Shown piece by piece: positions 55,401 to 63,872 of a stretch of DNA of 64,000 bases; position 1 is the first letter of the stretch; every line of letters begins with the position of its first letter. Position numbers and translations under genes: made by a program. The stretch spans positions 248,001 through 312,000 of the forward strand of contig JAHHHZ010000013.1 in NCBI GenBank assembly GCA_019359095.1, in the 5' to 3' direction. The notes under the pieces were generated by a model. That model was given only the letters and a program-made list of their open reading frames with translations, was not told where the DNA came from and ran no database searches. This stretch comes from Pleurocapsa minor HA4230-MV1 (GTDB lineage: Bacteria; Cyanobacteriota; Cyanobacteriia; Cyanobacteriales; Xenococcaceae).

Positions 55401-56090
55401 AAGGTTGCCGATTCATTCAGTGGAATAGCTTTAAACGTTCAACAGATCAAATTCCAAGAACAGCAAAATGACCTAGCAGTAAAGGGTACTCAAGAGAGTT
55501 TAGATCGTGCTGTTGATAGTATTACCAATATGCAACACACAGTACAAAATGTTGCGGTTGGATTTGATAATATTAACTATTATTGCCAAAAGCTGACTGA
55601 GACAGTTCATACGATCAAAGATGTGAGCAAGCAATTAGTTCAACAGTCGATGAGCATCACCAGATCGATAAATCGTAGTCAGATTGAACAAAGCAGTCAA
55701 AACTCGATTATTGATTCGTCTGATACTATGTTTTCTTTGATGCAGCAGCTATTTGAAGCTACGGCTCAAGTAGAATACCTGTTTGTCAATATTAAACTCG
55801 AAGTGAAAGAAAAAACAATTGCGCTTGATTCAGGAACACAACAGCTAATTAGTGGAGTCGGAGAATTTAAAGCAGTCCGTCAAAAGCTAGAACGGTTTGC
55901 TGTTTTGAATCACAAGATGAATATTCTGATCGATAACATTGCTAAATCAGTAGAAAATCAAACGCAAAGTTCAGCATTCGCCAAGGACTCTGTACAAGAA
56001 GTGGCAAGTATCGCTGAGCGAATTTCTGAGCAGTCGATGACCATAACTCAATCGTTTAATCAATTAGTAGGATTAGTACAAAAACTTTAG
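52476..56090 (+). CDS. Soluble five-GAF sensor protein with tip-less chemoreceptor-like domain
   Basis: 1204 residues, no membrane segment. GAF1 (about 1-158) has lost both Cys positions (DPFL; NQL). GAF2 (222-372) has DPCL/CY; GAF3 (391-552), GAF4 (571-733) and GAF5 (751-911) have DPCF/CY. The tail (about 915-1204) aligns to the start (VVEMLANNGDAYQTLSQEA, then RQSETTINVLHQIQKVADS) and end (VASIAERISEQSMTITQSFN) of PilJ-like methyl-accepting domains, but the central hairpin tip that binds CheA and CheW is replaced by unrelated sequence. It is a paralogue of the protein at 47042. Function inferred only: a soluble sensor or scaffold that may pair with the membrane copy through the coiled coil. 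Confidence 0.85.
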   Translation: MIQSPNIEQNNHQNLEELFKVTVETTRKNLKCDRVIIYDASELPRSEVIAESVDSVYAGILGQTIIDPFLGGDYLETYCYGQAVAIDNIDNANIAQNQLEDLKKLKIKSLAIAPISVDNKLLAFLVAHQCSRLQPWHSQAVALLTEKANITGYALASILKAEKSKVNFTKQAIETQQEGNSQTMDRAKNVNENGNGKIKPIQSTGIQENINNSLADVNDKIAAELGQEDILKTTVHEVRNLLNCDRVLVYSLDENNRGIVIAESVAAQWTKAQGRMIDDPCLAVRYIEEYRHGRVRALDDIQNANVTPCYLEQLEELEVKANLVAPIVSEDKLFGLLIAHQCSETRNWQQQEINWITEIATQVGLMLEYTKVFAQTESKEQERLAVNESQWNDLLTDAIQYIRQSLSQEEILKASVKEVRRVLECDRVVVYSLNQNFRYGTVIAESVAPGWIKALNQEIDDPCFEPTYREKYLNGRVRAWKNIYESGLTTCYIEQLEALEVKANLVTPILSEGKLFGLLVAHQCSDFRDWQQPEIRWVAQIATQAGFALDNAKLLADAKQLQHQLENEAKLTKYFTDAVRYIRESLHQEDILEISVEEVRRVLECDRVVVYSLNENFRYGSVIAESVAPGWTRALNKEIDDPCFEPTYRDKYRNGRVRAWSNIYEAGMTQCYIDQLEKLQVKANLVTPIVSEGELFGLLVAHQCSDFRDWQQPEIRWVTQIATQVGFALDNAELLVNAKQLQQQVEDESKWTDYFTDATQNIRLSLKTGDILNTSVREIRRILECDRVVVYGMNSDHHGLIIAESVASGWTRAKGKVIKDPCFETRYLDKYRNGRVRAWSNIYEAGMTQCYIDQLEKLEVKANLVTPIISEGELFGLLVAHQCSDFREWQQPEIRWVTQIATQVGFALDNAKLLEQLEESNNTSDRLSHQQHQQTESLKHQVVEMLANNGDAYQTLSQEAMRQSETTINVLHQIQKVADSFSGIALNVQQIKFQEQQNDLAVKGTQESLDRAVDSITNMQHTVQNVAVGFDNINYYCQKLTETVHTIKDVSKQLVQQSMSITRSINRSQIEQSSQNSIIDSSDTMFSLMQQLFEATAQVEYLFVNIKLEVKEKTIALDSGTQQLISGVGEFKAVRQKLERFAVLNHKMNILIDNIAKSVENQTQSSAFAKDSVQEVASIAERISEQSMTITQSFNQLVGLVQKL

Positions 56091-56146
56091 TTAGCTTACA
56101 GCCATTTTCATTTGAATAGACTACGTTTTAAATGAGTTAGTTCGTA

Positions 56147-56181
56147 GCTTTTAGCCTTTAGCTTTTAGCTCTTAGCTTCTT
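56147..56181. repeat. Heptanucleotide tandem repeat (GCTTTTA)
   Basis: Five units, two perfect GCTTTTA and three variants, between the second GAF gene and the convergent subtilase gene. Same unit as 46754-46795. Confidence 0.8.
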
Positions 56182-56237
56182 TAAATTTTATTGTTGTGGT
56201 CTACTCATTTGAAAAGCGCAGTAAGTTCAGCTAATAA

Positions 56238-58529
56238 TTAATCAGTAACGCCCACTTGAGCAAAATTAACCTCAGGAGAATAAGCGATTAGCTCGTCTTG
56301 CTCTTCTGTGGAGGCTATCTCAGAAGATTCTTCTAAATCGGATTGAGTAATCGGATAGATTGGCAAACTAGAATCTAAATTATTACTAAGGTAATCTGCT
56401 GTACTATTATTAGTCTGAGGAGACTGAGGCAGAGCGTCGATTGTCAAGGTGTAGTTTTCTTGGCTTTCTGGTGTAGTTAACTGTCCAGTTAAAGAATCAT
56501 AATCTTTTGCTTCGGTACTAGAGTCATTAATGTCAATGCTATTAACTTCAATATAATATTCTGTACCTGCTTCCACTGCCACTTCTAGCAAACTACCTTG
56601 AATTAGGGAGTTTTCACCGTCATTAGAGGCGATCGCTTGACCGTCAGCGTCAAACAAGCGTAAACCTAGAGCAGTATTAGACTCTTGACTAGCATCAACC
56701 TGAATTTTAATGGTTTGATCTTCAGGCGCGACAAAACGATAAAGTTTGAGCTCCCTTAGATCGCTCGCACCAAGAATATGACCGGTATCATCTTCACCAA
56801 TACTTGCTAAAGTTTTGTCAGCCGAGACTTCGCGATCGCCATCAGAAATTGAGTCTTGGGAAAGGGAATTCAGCTCAATTGAAGCAGCATCGGCATCAAC
56901 GAAATTATCTAGATCTTCTTTTAAAGCGATCGCCGATTGATAAATATTAATTCGCGGATAGTCAAGATTAGTATTATCAACTAAATCTATTTCATCATCA
57001 CCATCGTTAATGATATCGGCATGATCGATTAGATAGTCTTTTACCTGTTCGGGGGTTAGCCTAACATCATAATCAGCAGCAATTTCTTGCAATAGAGCAA
57101 CCGATCCCGCAACATGAGGTGACGCTTGACTCGTACCGTATTCCTTAGCAAAAAGTTCTCCGTCAATCTCTGGTATCGTACTTTCAATTGCTGCGCCAGG
57201 AGCAAACAGAAAGTTGTCTGAATCTAGACGTTGACTAAATGCCGCAATGCGATCCTTGCCTGGAACTTGTGAATTGCCAATGCTATCAGGAGCTACATTA
57301 TCCTGCCACACTGCACCGACAGAAATTGTGCTATAGATTGCAGGCGAGGATAGGTTTGGTAGTTGATTAGGTATAATTACGTTACCTGAAGCATCGAAAA
57401 TATCACCGTTACTATCTCGCTTGCCTTCATAGCTATTACCTGCTGCTGCGACAACAACAACGCCTGCTGCCTCCAAGTCTGCGATTAGACGACGACTTTC
57501 CTGGTCAACTGGGGAATTCGGTTGATTTGGCTGAGTATAAAAACCGCCACCTAAAGACAAATTGACAGCGACGATGTTGGTTTGGGTATTAGGATCGGTT
57601 ACTTCATCAAGTACCTGTTGAAGGGCATCAGCGATCGCCTGCTCATTTAACTCGCGATCTTCTGCTATCTTAAGTCCAATTAAACCGACATCGGGAGCGA
57701 CGCCAATATTTTCATTCTCTGCCCCAATAGTCCCAGCAACGTGAGTACCATGATTGTTTAAATCATTGGGATTGGCATCTTCATTGACGAAATCATAACC
57801 TAATTTGTAATTATCATCTAGTAGCGGGTGAGTAGCATCTAAACCAGTATCAATGACCACCACATCGGCTCCAGTACCATCGATATTTTTAAAATCAGGA
57901 TCGTTGCGTAAATCCGTTAGTCCAATCAGATCGAAAGCAGGATTAACTCCCTCTCTAGCCTGTTCAATTTGAATACTTTCGCCATTGAGATTAACCGTAA
58001 CAGTATCATCTTCAGCTTTTAATGCAGCTAAAATTTCTGGAGCAATCGCTTCTTGTCTGACTAAGTGACTAAAAATTGCTCCTTCATCTCCTGGTACATC
58101 TTGAGAATTTATTTGAGCCGAAAAACTATGTCCTAATTCTTCTAGCAGCACACTTTCTACTGCATCAGGATCGTGTTGATTCTCAATTAAAAATTCTTGG
58201 GATAAATAGATCTGATTGGTTTTTTCTGCATAAGCTCCTTGTGCGCCATCGATCGCAGTGCTAGAAACAATTTCAATCCCTGGGAAGATATTCTCTTGAC
58301 CTAACCATTGGTTAATAATATTTCTAGCATCATTACTTGGTTGGAAAGTAGATAAATCTGAGATTTCTGCACCAGCCAAAGGAACAACGATCTCATCTGA
58401 ATGTTGGTCAAAAGCCAGAGTAATCTGCTGGTCAAAGTTATCATTGGAGATAAACTGACTCAGTTGCTTCCTCACTTCTGGCACAGCTTGATTTAAGATA
58501 TTTTGTGCCGTAATTAATCCATCAGACAT
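56238..58529 (-). CDS. Subtilisin-like (S8) serine protease with C-terminal pre-peptidase domain
   Basis: 763 residues. The catalytic triad is D227 (VVVIDTGLD), H263 (NNHGTHVAG) and S467 (GTSQASPHVAG), with N365 for the oxyanion hole. The N-terminal ~190 residues include YLSQEFLIENQHDPDAVES and EELGHSF (130-136), a motif pattern shared by many large cyanobacterial secreted proteins and reminiscent of a broken metalloprotease helix. The C-terminal beta domain (about 590-705; LYRFVAPEDQTIKIQVDA) is pre-peptidase-like. There is no classical signal peptide and the protein is acidic and Asp-rich, so type I secretion is possible. Converges with the second GAF gene. Confidence 0.9.
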   Translation of the reverse strand: MSDGLITAQNILNQAVPEVRKQLSQFISNDNFDQQITLAFDQHSDEIVVPLAGAEISDLSTFQPSNDARNIINQWLGQENIFPGIEIVSSTAIDGAQGAYAEKTNQIYLSQEFLIENQHDPDAVESVLLEELGHSFSAQINSQDVPGDEGAIFSHLVRQEAIAPEILAALKAEDDTVTVNLNGESIQIEQAREGVNPAFDLIGLTDLRNDPDFKNIDGTGADVVVIDTGLDATHPLLDDNYKLGYDFVNEDANPNDLNNHGTHVAGTIGAENENIGVAPDVGLIGLKIAEDRELNEQAIADALQQVLDEVTDPNTQTNIVAVNLSLGGGFYTQPNQPNSPVDQESRRLIADLEAAGVVVVAAAGNSYEGKRDSNGDIFDASGNVIIPNQLPNLSSPAIYSTISVGAVWQDNVAPDSIGNSQVPGKDRIAAFSQRLDSDNFLFAPGAAIESTIPEIDGELFAKEYGTSQASPHVAGSVALLQEIAADYDVRLTPEQVKDYLIDHADIINDGDDEIDLVDNTNLDYPRINIYQSAIALKEDLDNFVDADAASIELNSLSQDSISDGDREVSADKTLASIGEDDTGHILGASDLRELKLYRFVAPEDQTIKIQVDASQESNTALGLRLFDADGQAIASNDGENSLIQGSLLEVAVEAGTEYYIEVNSIDINDSSTEAKDYDSLTGQLTTPESQENYTLTIDALPQSPQTNNSTADYLSNNLDSSLPIYPITQSDLEESSEIASTEEQDELIAYSPEVNFAQVGVTD

Positions 58530-58664
58530 TATTGATAGGTGTTTTCTGTCTAGTAGCTCTTAAAATTGCCTAAATGCTCTAGTTTTAGCTACAGGAATAC
58601 TATCAGCTTCTTCAGTAAAAATACCTAATTGTGGCAAATAATTTAATGATTGAGAAAACTTCTT

Positions 58665-59996
58665 TCAATTCCAACTATCTAAAAACAATCCTTGACTAAT
58701 ACCTGTCAAGCGACGATATTGAATTACGGCTTCTGCTTCGCTTAATCCTGCTACGATATCTACTGCCATGCGAGTTTGTTCTCGGTTTAATTCTGGAGAA
58801 TTACCTAAGTTAGCTTCAATTTCCAGAAATTCCCGCACAAAACGAGCAGGAATAAAGCTCAAGTCGCGATCGCTAATTGCTTGCAGATAGATTTCAAATA
58901 GGGTTTTGATAATTCTCTTTTGTCCGTATCGTTGAGTGGCTAAACGGGGATTAGAAATCACATAAGACCAGACAATCCGCTGAAGAAACTTTAGCTCTTC
59001 TTCCCGATTACGATTGTATTTAAGATGACCGCGATCGCCATACTCAGTAGTTAACTGCACCGACTGCACATAGTTTTGAATTAGTTGTGAGCTAATGCGT
59101 TTGATCTGAGCTTTTTGTTCAAAAGAGCCTGGGGGATATTGCCCCTTGAGGTTATAGGTAGCATTGAGAAAGTTTTGGAAGCGATGGGGGTTAGCTTGAA
59201 CTACTCTGGCTACTCGATTACGAGGTGATACCCTGAGCCACTCGGTAATAAAGCGGTCTAGTTCATCCCAATCTGTGGCTAATAGCTCTAGGGGAATCAA
59301 ACCAGCCAGGTAAAAATCTTCGAGATCGTGAACGCTATAAGTAATATCATCAGCAAAATCCATAATACTGGCTTCAATCGATTGCCGATCATCTGATTTC
59401 TCGCGGACAAAGCTAAATGCCTCACAGTCTAAATCGTAAATACAATACTTGCGATGTCTTTTAGAAGCAGTATCAGGCGATCGCAACCACGGATATTTTA
59501 AAACTGCATTTAGGGTAGCTCGGGTCAGATTTAAACCATAATAATCGAGCCGATGAATTGCCAGTCTGGTTAAAATCCGAAAAGATTGGGCGTTTCCTTC
59601 AAAACCATCGGTTAAACCAGCTTTTCTAGCGCAAGTATCTAACTCTTCCTCAGCAATATGACCAAAGGGAGGATGACCCAAATCATGAGCCAAAGCAGCA
59701 GCCTCAACTACATCTGGATTAACTCCACCAATCGCCTCCGCTACCTTTGGCTGTTCTGCTAGCAATTTTTCAGCTAATCTACGAGCCACCTGAGCCACTT
59801 TTAAAGAGTGAGTTAAACGGTTATGAAAGACATGCCCTTCTTGCGCCGTTAAAACTTGCGTAATTTGCGCCAAACGACGAAAAGCAGAAGAATAAAGAAT
59901 GCGATCGCGATCTATCTGAAAAGATTGACGATTATCTCCTGGTTTATCTCCTTGACTACCAAAGGGATTATGTTGTCTCTGCTGTCTTTGCAACAT
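58665..59996 (-). CDS. dgt: dGTP triphosphohydrolase-like HD protein
   Basis: 443 residues. The HD-domain metal ligands are H63 (NRLTHSLKVAQVAR), H104-D105 (ALAHDLGHPPFGH) and the later Asp in MDFADDITYSVHDLED. The N-terminal RDRILYSSAFRRLAQITQV is typical of Dgt/SAMHD1-like dNTPases, which hydrolyse dGTP or other dNTPs to nucleoside and triphosphate. Type 1 versus type 2 specificity cannot be assigned by eye. Monocistronic by spacing. Confidence 0.92.
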   Translation of the reverse strand: MLQRQQRQHNPFGSQGDKPGDNRQSFQIDRDRILYSSAFRRLAQITQVLTAQEGHVFHNRLTHSLKVAQVARRLAEKLLAEQPKVAEAIGGVNPDVVEAAALAHDLGHPPFGHIAEEELDTCARKAGLTDGFEGNAQSFRILTRLAIHRLDYYGLNLTRATLNAVLKYPWLRSPDTASKRHRKYCIYDLDCEAFSFVREKSDDRQSIEASIMDFADDITYSVHDLEDFYLAGLIPLELLATDWDELDRFITEWLRVSPRNRVARVVQANPHRFQNFLNATYNLKGQYPPGSFEQKAQIKRISSQLIQNYVQSVQLTTEYGDRGHLKYNRNREEELKFLQRIVWSYVISNPRLATQRYGQKRIIKTLFEIYLQAISDRDLSFIPARFVREFLEIEANLGNSPELNREQTRMAVDIVAGLSEAEAVIQYRRLTGISQGLFLDSWN

Positions 59997-60141
59997 AGTA
60001 ATAAGCGATCGTCTATTAAGATTGTAAGATTAGAATAAGATGGGATTAACAATAAATTGGCACTAAAAAAGACATACTCTCATCTAGATAGTACGTCTTA
60101 AGTCGTTATTTAGCCTTATTTCCCAGAAGAATTATAAAATT

Positions 60142-60366
60142 TTATAAAATTTCCAAATCCCAGGTCGAATTAAATTGAGCTTTTCCCTCTTCCACTAACC
60201 GCCATGCTGCTTCTTTCAAACTGCGATGAGATAGCTGGTTATCGGCGCTTTTCAGTTCTATTGTTTGCAAACTAATCGGGATTTGATGTTCTTGTAATTC
60301 GCTCAGCAGAAGATTTCTTGCTTGTTCTGCTTGTTCGACAGACGATAATTTCATTGTAGAAGTCAA
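60142..60366 (-). CDS. Small hypothetical protein
   Basis: 74 residues, soluble, predicted helical N-terminus (VEQAEQARNLLLSELQEHQI) then a beta-helix part ending KAQFNSTWDLEIL. No family recognised. The ending resembles cassette-type small proteins of cyanobacteria, but no partner is adjacent. Confidence 0.55.
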   Translation of the reverse strand: MTSTMKLSSVEQAEQARNLLLSELQEHQIPISLQTIELKSADNQLSHRSLKEAAWRLVEEGKAQFNSTWDLEIL

Positions 60367-60682
60367 GTTGCAGCTCTTGATAAATGGTACTATATGTAGC
60401 GCTTGATGTTTTATTCAGCGATTTAAAACTCTATCCATAGCGCCGTATACCATTATGCAATACGATCGCTAAAACCGAAACCTAATTAGTAATATCTTTT
60501 AACATGTCGCTCAAATTTAACTAAACCTATGATATTAGTCTGTCAAGTATTAATTGATGGGTTTAGATTAGGTAGGAGGTAGTGGGTAGTCCTAAAGGAC
60601 GACGCGCAGCTAGTCCTAAAGGATAAGCTCCGCAAATGCTTTAGCATACCGCTTCGCATATGGGTAGTAGGTAAAAAACTCA
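60367..60682. repeat. Repeat-bearing intergenic region
   Basis: 316 bp with no gene. It has CCTAATTAGTAATATCT at 60481-60497 (the core of the direct repeat at 41 kb) and, at about 60590-60660, a palindromic block: TCCTAAAGGAC, CTAGTCCTAAAGGATAAGC and GCATACCGCTTCGCATA, inserted between two GTGGGTAG/TGGGTAG-like strings. Confidence 0.65.
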
Positions 60683-61807
60683 TTACTTATTATTCAAAAA
60701 TATACCTGATAAACTTAAACCAATCATGTTAGGAAACCAAATGCCCAGCTCGATCGGAATTAAGCCCGTGATACACAAACTAGTAGCGATAAATTGAATT
60801 GCTTGATAGCTTATTATAATAACTATAACTAAAGATATTTTGTTAATTTTGTTAGAGTGATTACAGCCTAAAATTCCTCCTAGTAACGTAAATACGATAC
60901 AAGAAAAAGGTAATGTATATCTTTCTTGAATATTGATTTGTAGCTGGCGTATCTTTTGCAGATCGTTGCTTCCTCGCAGAACATTTAACCAACGATATAG
61001 CTCTAGTAAACTCATTTCTCGATTATCTCGATAATTTTGCACATAATCTAAAAGATTATGATCTATGGGTAGAGCAAGCTGCCTAAAATAACTAAGTTGG
61101 GAATGACTGTCATGGGGAGCAATAATTTGCTGCTTACCATCAACAAAAATCCATAATTTTAATTGTTTATCCCAAACAGCAGAGCTTGCCAAGATGATTT
61201 TATGTAAATGCTGTTTTTGATACTTCAGTGCCGTAATTCCATAAAGCTTTTGCCCGTCAAAGCGATCGGCAATAATTAAATATGTTAATAGCTGAGACTG
61301 ATTGGTAAAAGAAAAATCTTGATAGATAATATTTTTCTGGTGATATTTTTGCAGATTATCACGCTCAATTTTAAATTCATTTTCAATAATCATAGCTGCC
61401 TGATAATTTGTAGATGGAACTATTAATCCATTCAAGAAAAACATTAAAATAGTTATTATTAAACTAAAAATTAAAGCAGGAACTACTAAACGTATTAATC
61501 TTACACCAGAACACTTTAAAGCAATAATTTCGTTGTTTTCTGATAGCTTGCCATAAGTTATCATAGTTGCCATTAATAGCGAAAATGGCAAGCCGAGAGA
61601 AATAAAAGCAGGAAATTTTAGTAAGTGAACTTGAAATGCAGCTTGGGTCGGAAAATTTCTCTCTGTAATAAACTGAATTTGTTCAAAAGAAATACCAACT
61701 AATTCACCTAAAATAGAGCATAAACATAAACTAATTATCCAAGGTTTAATTAATTGTTTAATAATGTAGCGGTCTATTAGAGGGATAGTAAACAGTGACA
61801 TTATCAT
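60683..61807 (-). CDS. LptF/LptG-family permease
   Basis: 374 residues with six membrane segments in the 3+3 arrangement of YjgP/YjgQ proteins around a periplasmic domain. PLIDRYIIKQLIKPW at the start and LSENNEIIALKCSGVRLIRL (the coupling helix region) are diagnostic. LptFG with LptB moves lipopolysaccharide from the inner membrane into the periplasmic bridge. Cyanobacteria often have a single such subunit. ATGs at 61807 and 61801 are both possible. Confidence 0.9.
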   Translation of the reverse strand: MIMSLFTIPLIDRYIIKQLIKPWIISLCLCSILGELVGISFEQIQFITERNFPTQAAFQVHLLKFPAFISLGLPFSLLMATMITYGKLSENNEIIALKCSGVRLIRLVVPALIFSLIITILMFFLNGLIVPSTNYQAAMIIENEFKIERDNLQKYHQKNIIYQDFSFTNQSQLLTYLIIADRFDGQKLYGITALKYQKQHLHKIILASSAVWDKQLKLWIFVDGKQQIIAPHDSHSQLSYFRQLALPIDHNLLDYVQNYRDNREMSLLELYRWLNVLRGSNDLQKIRQLQINIQERYTLPFSCIVFTLLGGILGCNHSNKINKISLVIVIIISYQAIQFIATSLCITGLIPIELGIWFPNMIGLSLSGIFLNNK

Positions 61808-62208
61808 ATCATTGCCACATTTTTCTGATGCACTACCTTAAAGTTTAACTAAGCCAATGAAACTGTTAAAATATTGATTCAATAATACCTTAGTTACTGA
61901 AATATTTGCTCCAATTTTATCATTGCTATCTTAGAATGGTCAGGTTTGCAAAGGTCGCATCCAAAAGACCTACTTTAAGGCGATCGCTAACTAACATTGC
62001 AGTTTGGTCAATCTTTCAATATGCAATCGCTATAATTGTAGGCACTATAAACTCTTAATCTCGACCAAAAAGCGATCGCGCAAGATGAAGATGAATATAT
62101 CTGGCGATCGCTACAAGCTAGCGCATTAGGTTACTTACTGAACTGATGTTACGCAGAAAAACGAAAAATCAATAGTTTTAATGAAAAATGAAAAAAGAAC
62201 AATTTGAT
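61808..62208. other. Intergenic region with a possible gene fragment
   Basis: 401 bp without an intact gene. It has several HIP1 sites. A start-less frame (62051-62146, plus) encodes a protein-like string, ALDEDEYIW-type, ending GYLLN; it may be the remnant of a small gene. Confidence 0.4.
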
Positions 62209-62907
62209 CTATTGCTTAGACCAATCTTTACGCCATTGATTCATTTGCTCGATTTCTTGTTGTTGAGAGGTCAAAATATCTTGAGCTAGTTTTTTGACTT
62301 CAGGACGTTGAGATTTACTTAAAGCATCTTCAGCCATAACTAATGCACCTTCGTGATGGGGAACCATAGCGTTAATAAAGCGTAAATCAAACTCAGCATC
62401 ACCAGTCCCTAAATCCATGCTCATCATCATGGCTTGCTTTTGTTCATCGGTCATTGCCATCGTATGACCCATCTGGGAGTGATAAGCCATCGGCGTACTA
62501 TCTGCTTTAGGATACCAAGCTGTCCGCCACTCTTTCATTTGACTAATCTCGCGATTTTGAGCAGCAATAATATCTTGAGCTAGTTTTTTTATTTCAGGAC
62601 GTTGAGATTTACTTAAAGCATCTTCAGCCATATTGACAGCACCCTGATGGTGCATAAGCATCCCATCAATAAATCGTAAATCGTAGTCTGCATCGGCAGG
62701 CCCTAAATCCATTGACATGTCGTGAGACTCATGACCATTCTCCATCATGTCTCCAGTCTGCTTGATTTCTTGCTTGTTACTAGTTTCGGTAACTTGAGTA
62801 TTTGAAGCTTGGCTTTGGTTGGAGTTGGGAGAACAAGAAATAGTTAAGGTTGCTGCACCTATCCAAGTTAAGGCTATCAGTCCAGTTTTAATTAATTTTG
62901 TTGGCAT
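62209..62907 (-). CDS. Tandem DUF305 lipoprotein
   Basis: 232 residues. An N-terminal hydrophobic signal ends in LTISC, a probable lipoprotein Cys (C25; the -3 residue is Thr, so not ideal). Two DUF305 (ferritin-like helical) repeats follow, at about 70-132 and 170-231, each with a H-H-x-G-A-x-x-M motif (MLMHHQGAVNMAEDAL, MVPHHEGALVMAEDAL). The linker is His/Met-rich. Such proteins are linked with copper or silver handling in the periplasm. The repeats share DNA stretches, pointing to recent internal duplication. Confidence 0.88.
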   Translation of the reverse strand: MPTKLIKTGLIALTWIGAATLTISCSPNSNQSQASNTQVTETSNKQEIKQTGDMMENGHESHDMSMDLGPADADYDLRFIDGMLMHHQGAVNMAEDALSKSQRPEIKKLAQDIIAAQNREISQMKEWRTAWYPKADSTPMAYHSQMGHTMAMTDEQKQAMMMSMDLGTGDAEFDLRFINAMVPHHEGALVMAEDALSKSQRPEVKKLAQDILTSQQQEIEQMNQWRKDWSKQ

Positions 62908-63043
62908 GAAATTGAATAAGAGTTTGAATTATTTAAATAACCCAGAGTAATATACAAAAATAAAATCAAGATGAAATATGTCACTTTTACTTTAGCTGTT
63001 CATCTTAACAATTAGCATCATGCCCAACTTTTCTTAGTTGCTT

Positions 63044-63706
63044 TTAATTACTTTCAGTTGGGCGCTTTTCTTGCTCTTTTAAATAGGCAAAGACAGACTT
63101 GTCACCAATATCAGGATCAATTTCTTGCGTCATTTTTCTCACGGCAAAGATGCTAAAGCCGATTGACCAAGCTCCTAGTAAGGCTTGTTCCATTTCTATG
63201 GGCAGAATTCTTGTCATATGGCCTAATAATAGTAAAGGCACGATCGCAGTCAAAATTTTAGTTTCTAAGCGATTAAAACAAAAAGCCTCTTTAAAATAAA
63301 TTCCTGTTAAAGCAGCAAAGGTAAAGCCTGTACCAAATAAGGTCAGCGGATGATCGTAGATATATAGTGCTAATGGTTCATGATGAGATACGGCGATCGC
63401 TATAGTAGCCACTGTACCGATAAGCCAAAAAACTTGTAAAGCCAAATGTAACGGTTTTAAATAAATATGGATGAAATATAGGCTTACTCCTAAACCGATT
63501 GAAAAAACCGCAAACAAAGGAGTAATCGCTGATAAAGCAGCTGTTCCCTGAGCAAAAAAGAGGTTACTGGCGATCGCAAAACTGGCTGCTGCCATGACTA
63601 ATCCCCCACGATAAATAATCACTTCTAAGCGATCGCGTTTAGTAATTGTGTATTCACCAAATTGTCCTTGGTAAGTTTGGGGTTCTCGATCTAAAAGAGC
63701 AATCAT
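63044..63706 (-). CDS. DUF2301-family membrane protein
   Basis: 220 residues with about seven hydrophobic segments after a short N-terminus (YQGQFGEYTITKRDRLEVII). GIYFKEAFCFNRLETKILT and the His-containing loops resemble the DUF2301 family of cyanobacterial and plastid membrane proteins, as I recall it. Function unknown. It is 136 bp upstream of the DUF305 gene on the same strand. Confidence 0.78.
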   Translation of the reverse strand: MIALLDREPQTYQGQFGEYTITKRDRLEVIIYRGGLVMAAASFAIASNLFFAQGTAALSAITPLFAVFSIGLGVSLYFIHIYLKPLHLALQVFWLIGTVATIAIAVSHHEPLALYIYDHPLTLFGTGFTFAALTGIYFKEAFCFNRLETKILTAIVPLLLLGHMTRILPIEMEQALLGAWSIGFSIFAVRKMTQEIDPDIGDKSVFAYLKEQEKRPTESN

Positions 63707-63872
63707 AGATTTATTTAGGGTTAATTAACTGTAGTGTGATCAAGTTTTCTCAGCCAACTCTATTCTATTAAGATTTTATGAAGTTTTGCTCATAAGCATT
63801 TCTTTTCATAGTGGAAATGTTATCTTATATATTCGTTTCACATACATTATTTATAGAATTATAAAGTCCACC

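Noticed and set aside
62051-62146. Start-less, protein-like frame ending GYLLN
   Set aside because: Too short, no start codon, family not recognised; mentioned only as a possible gene fragment.
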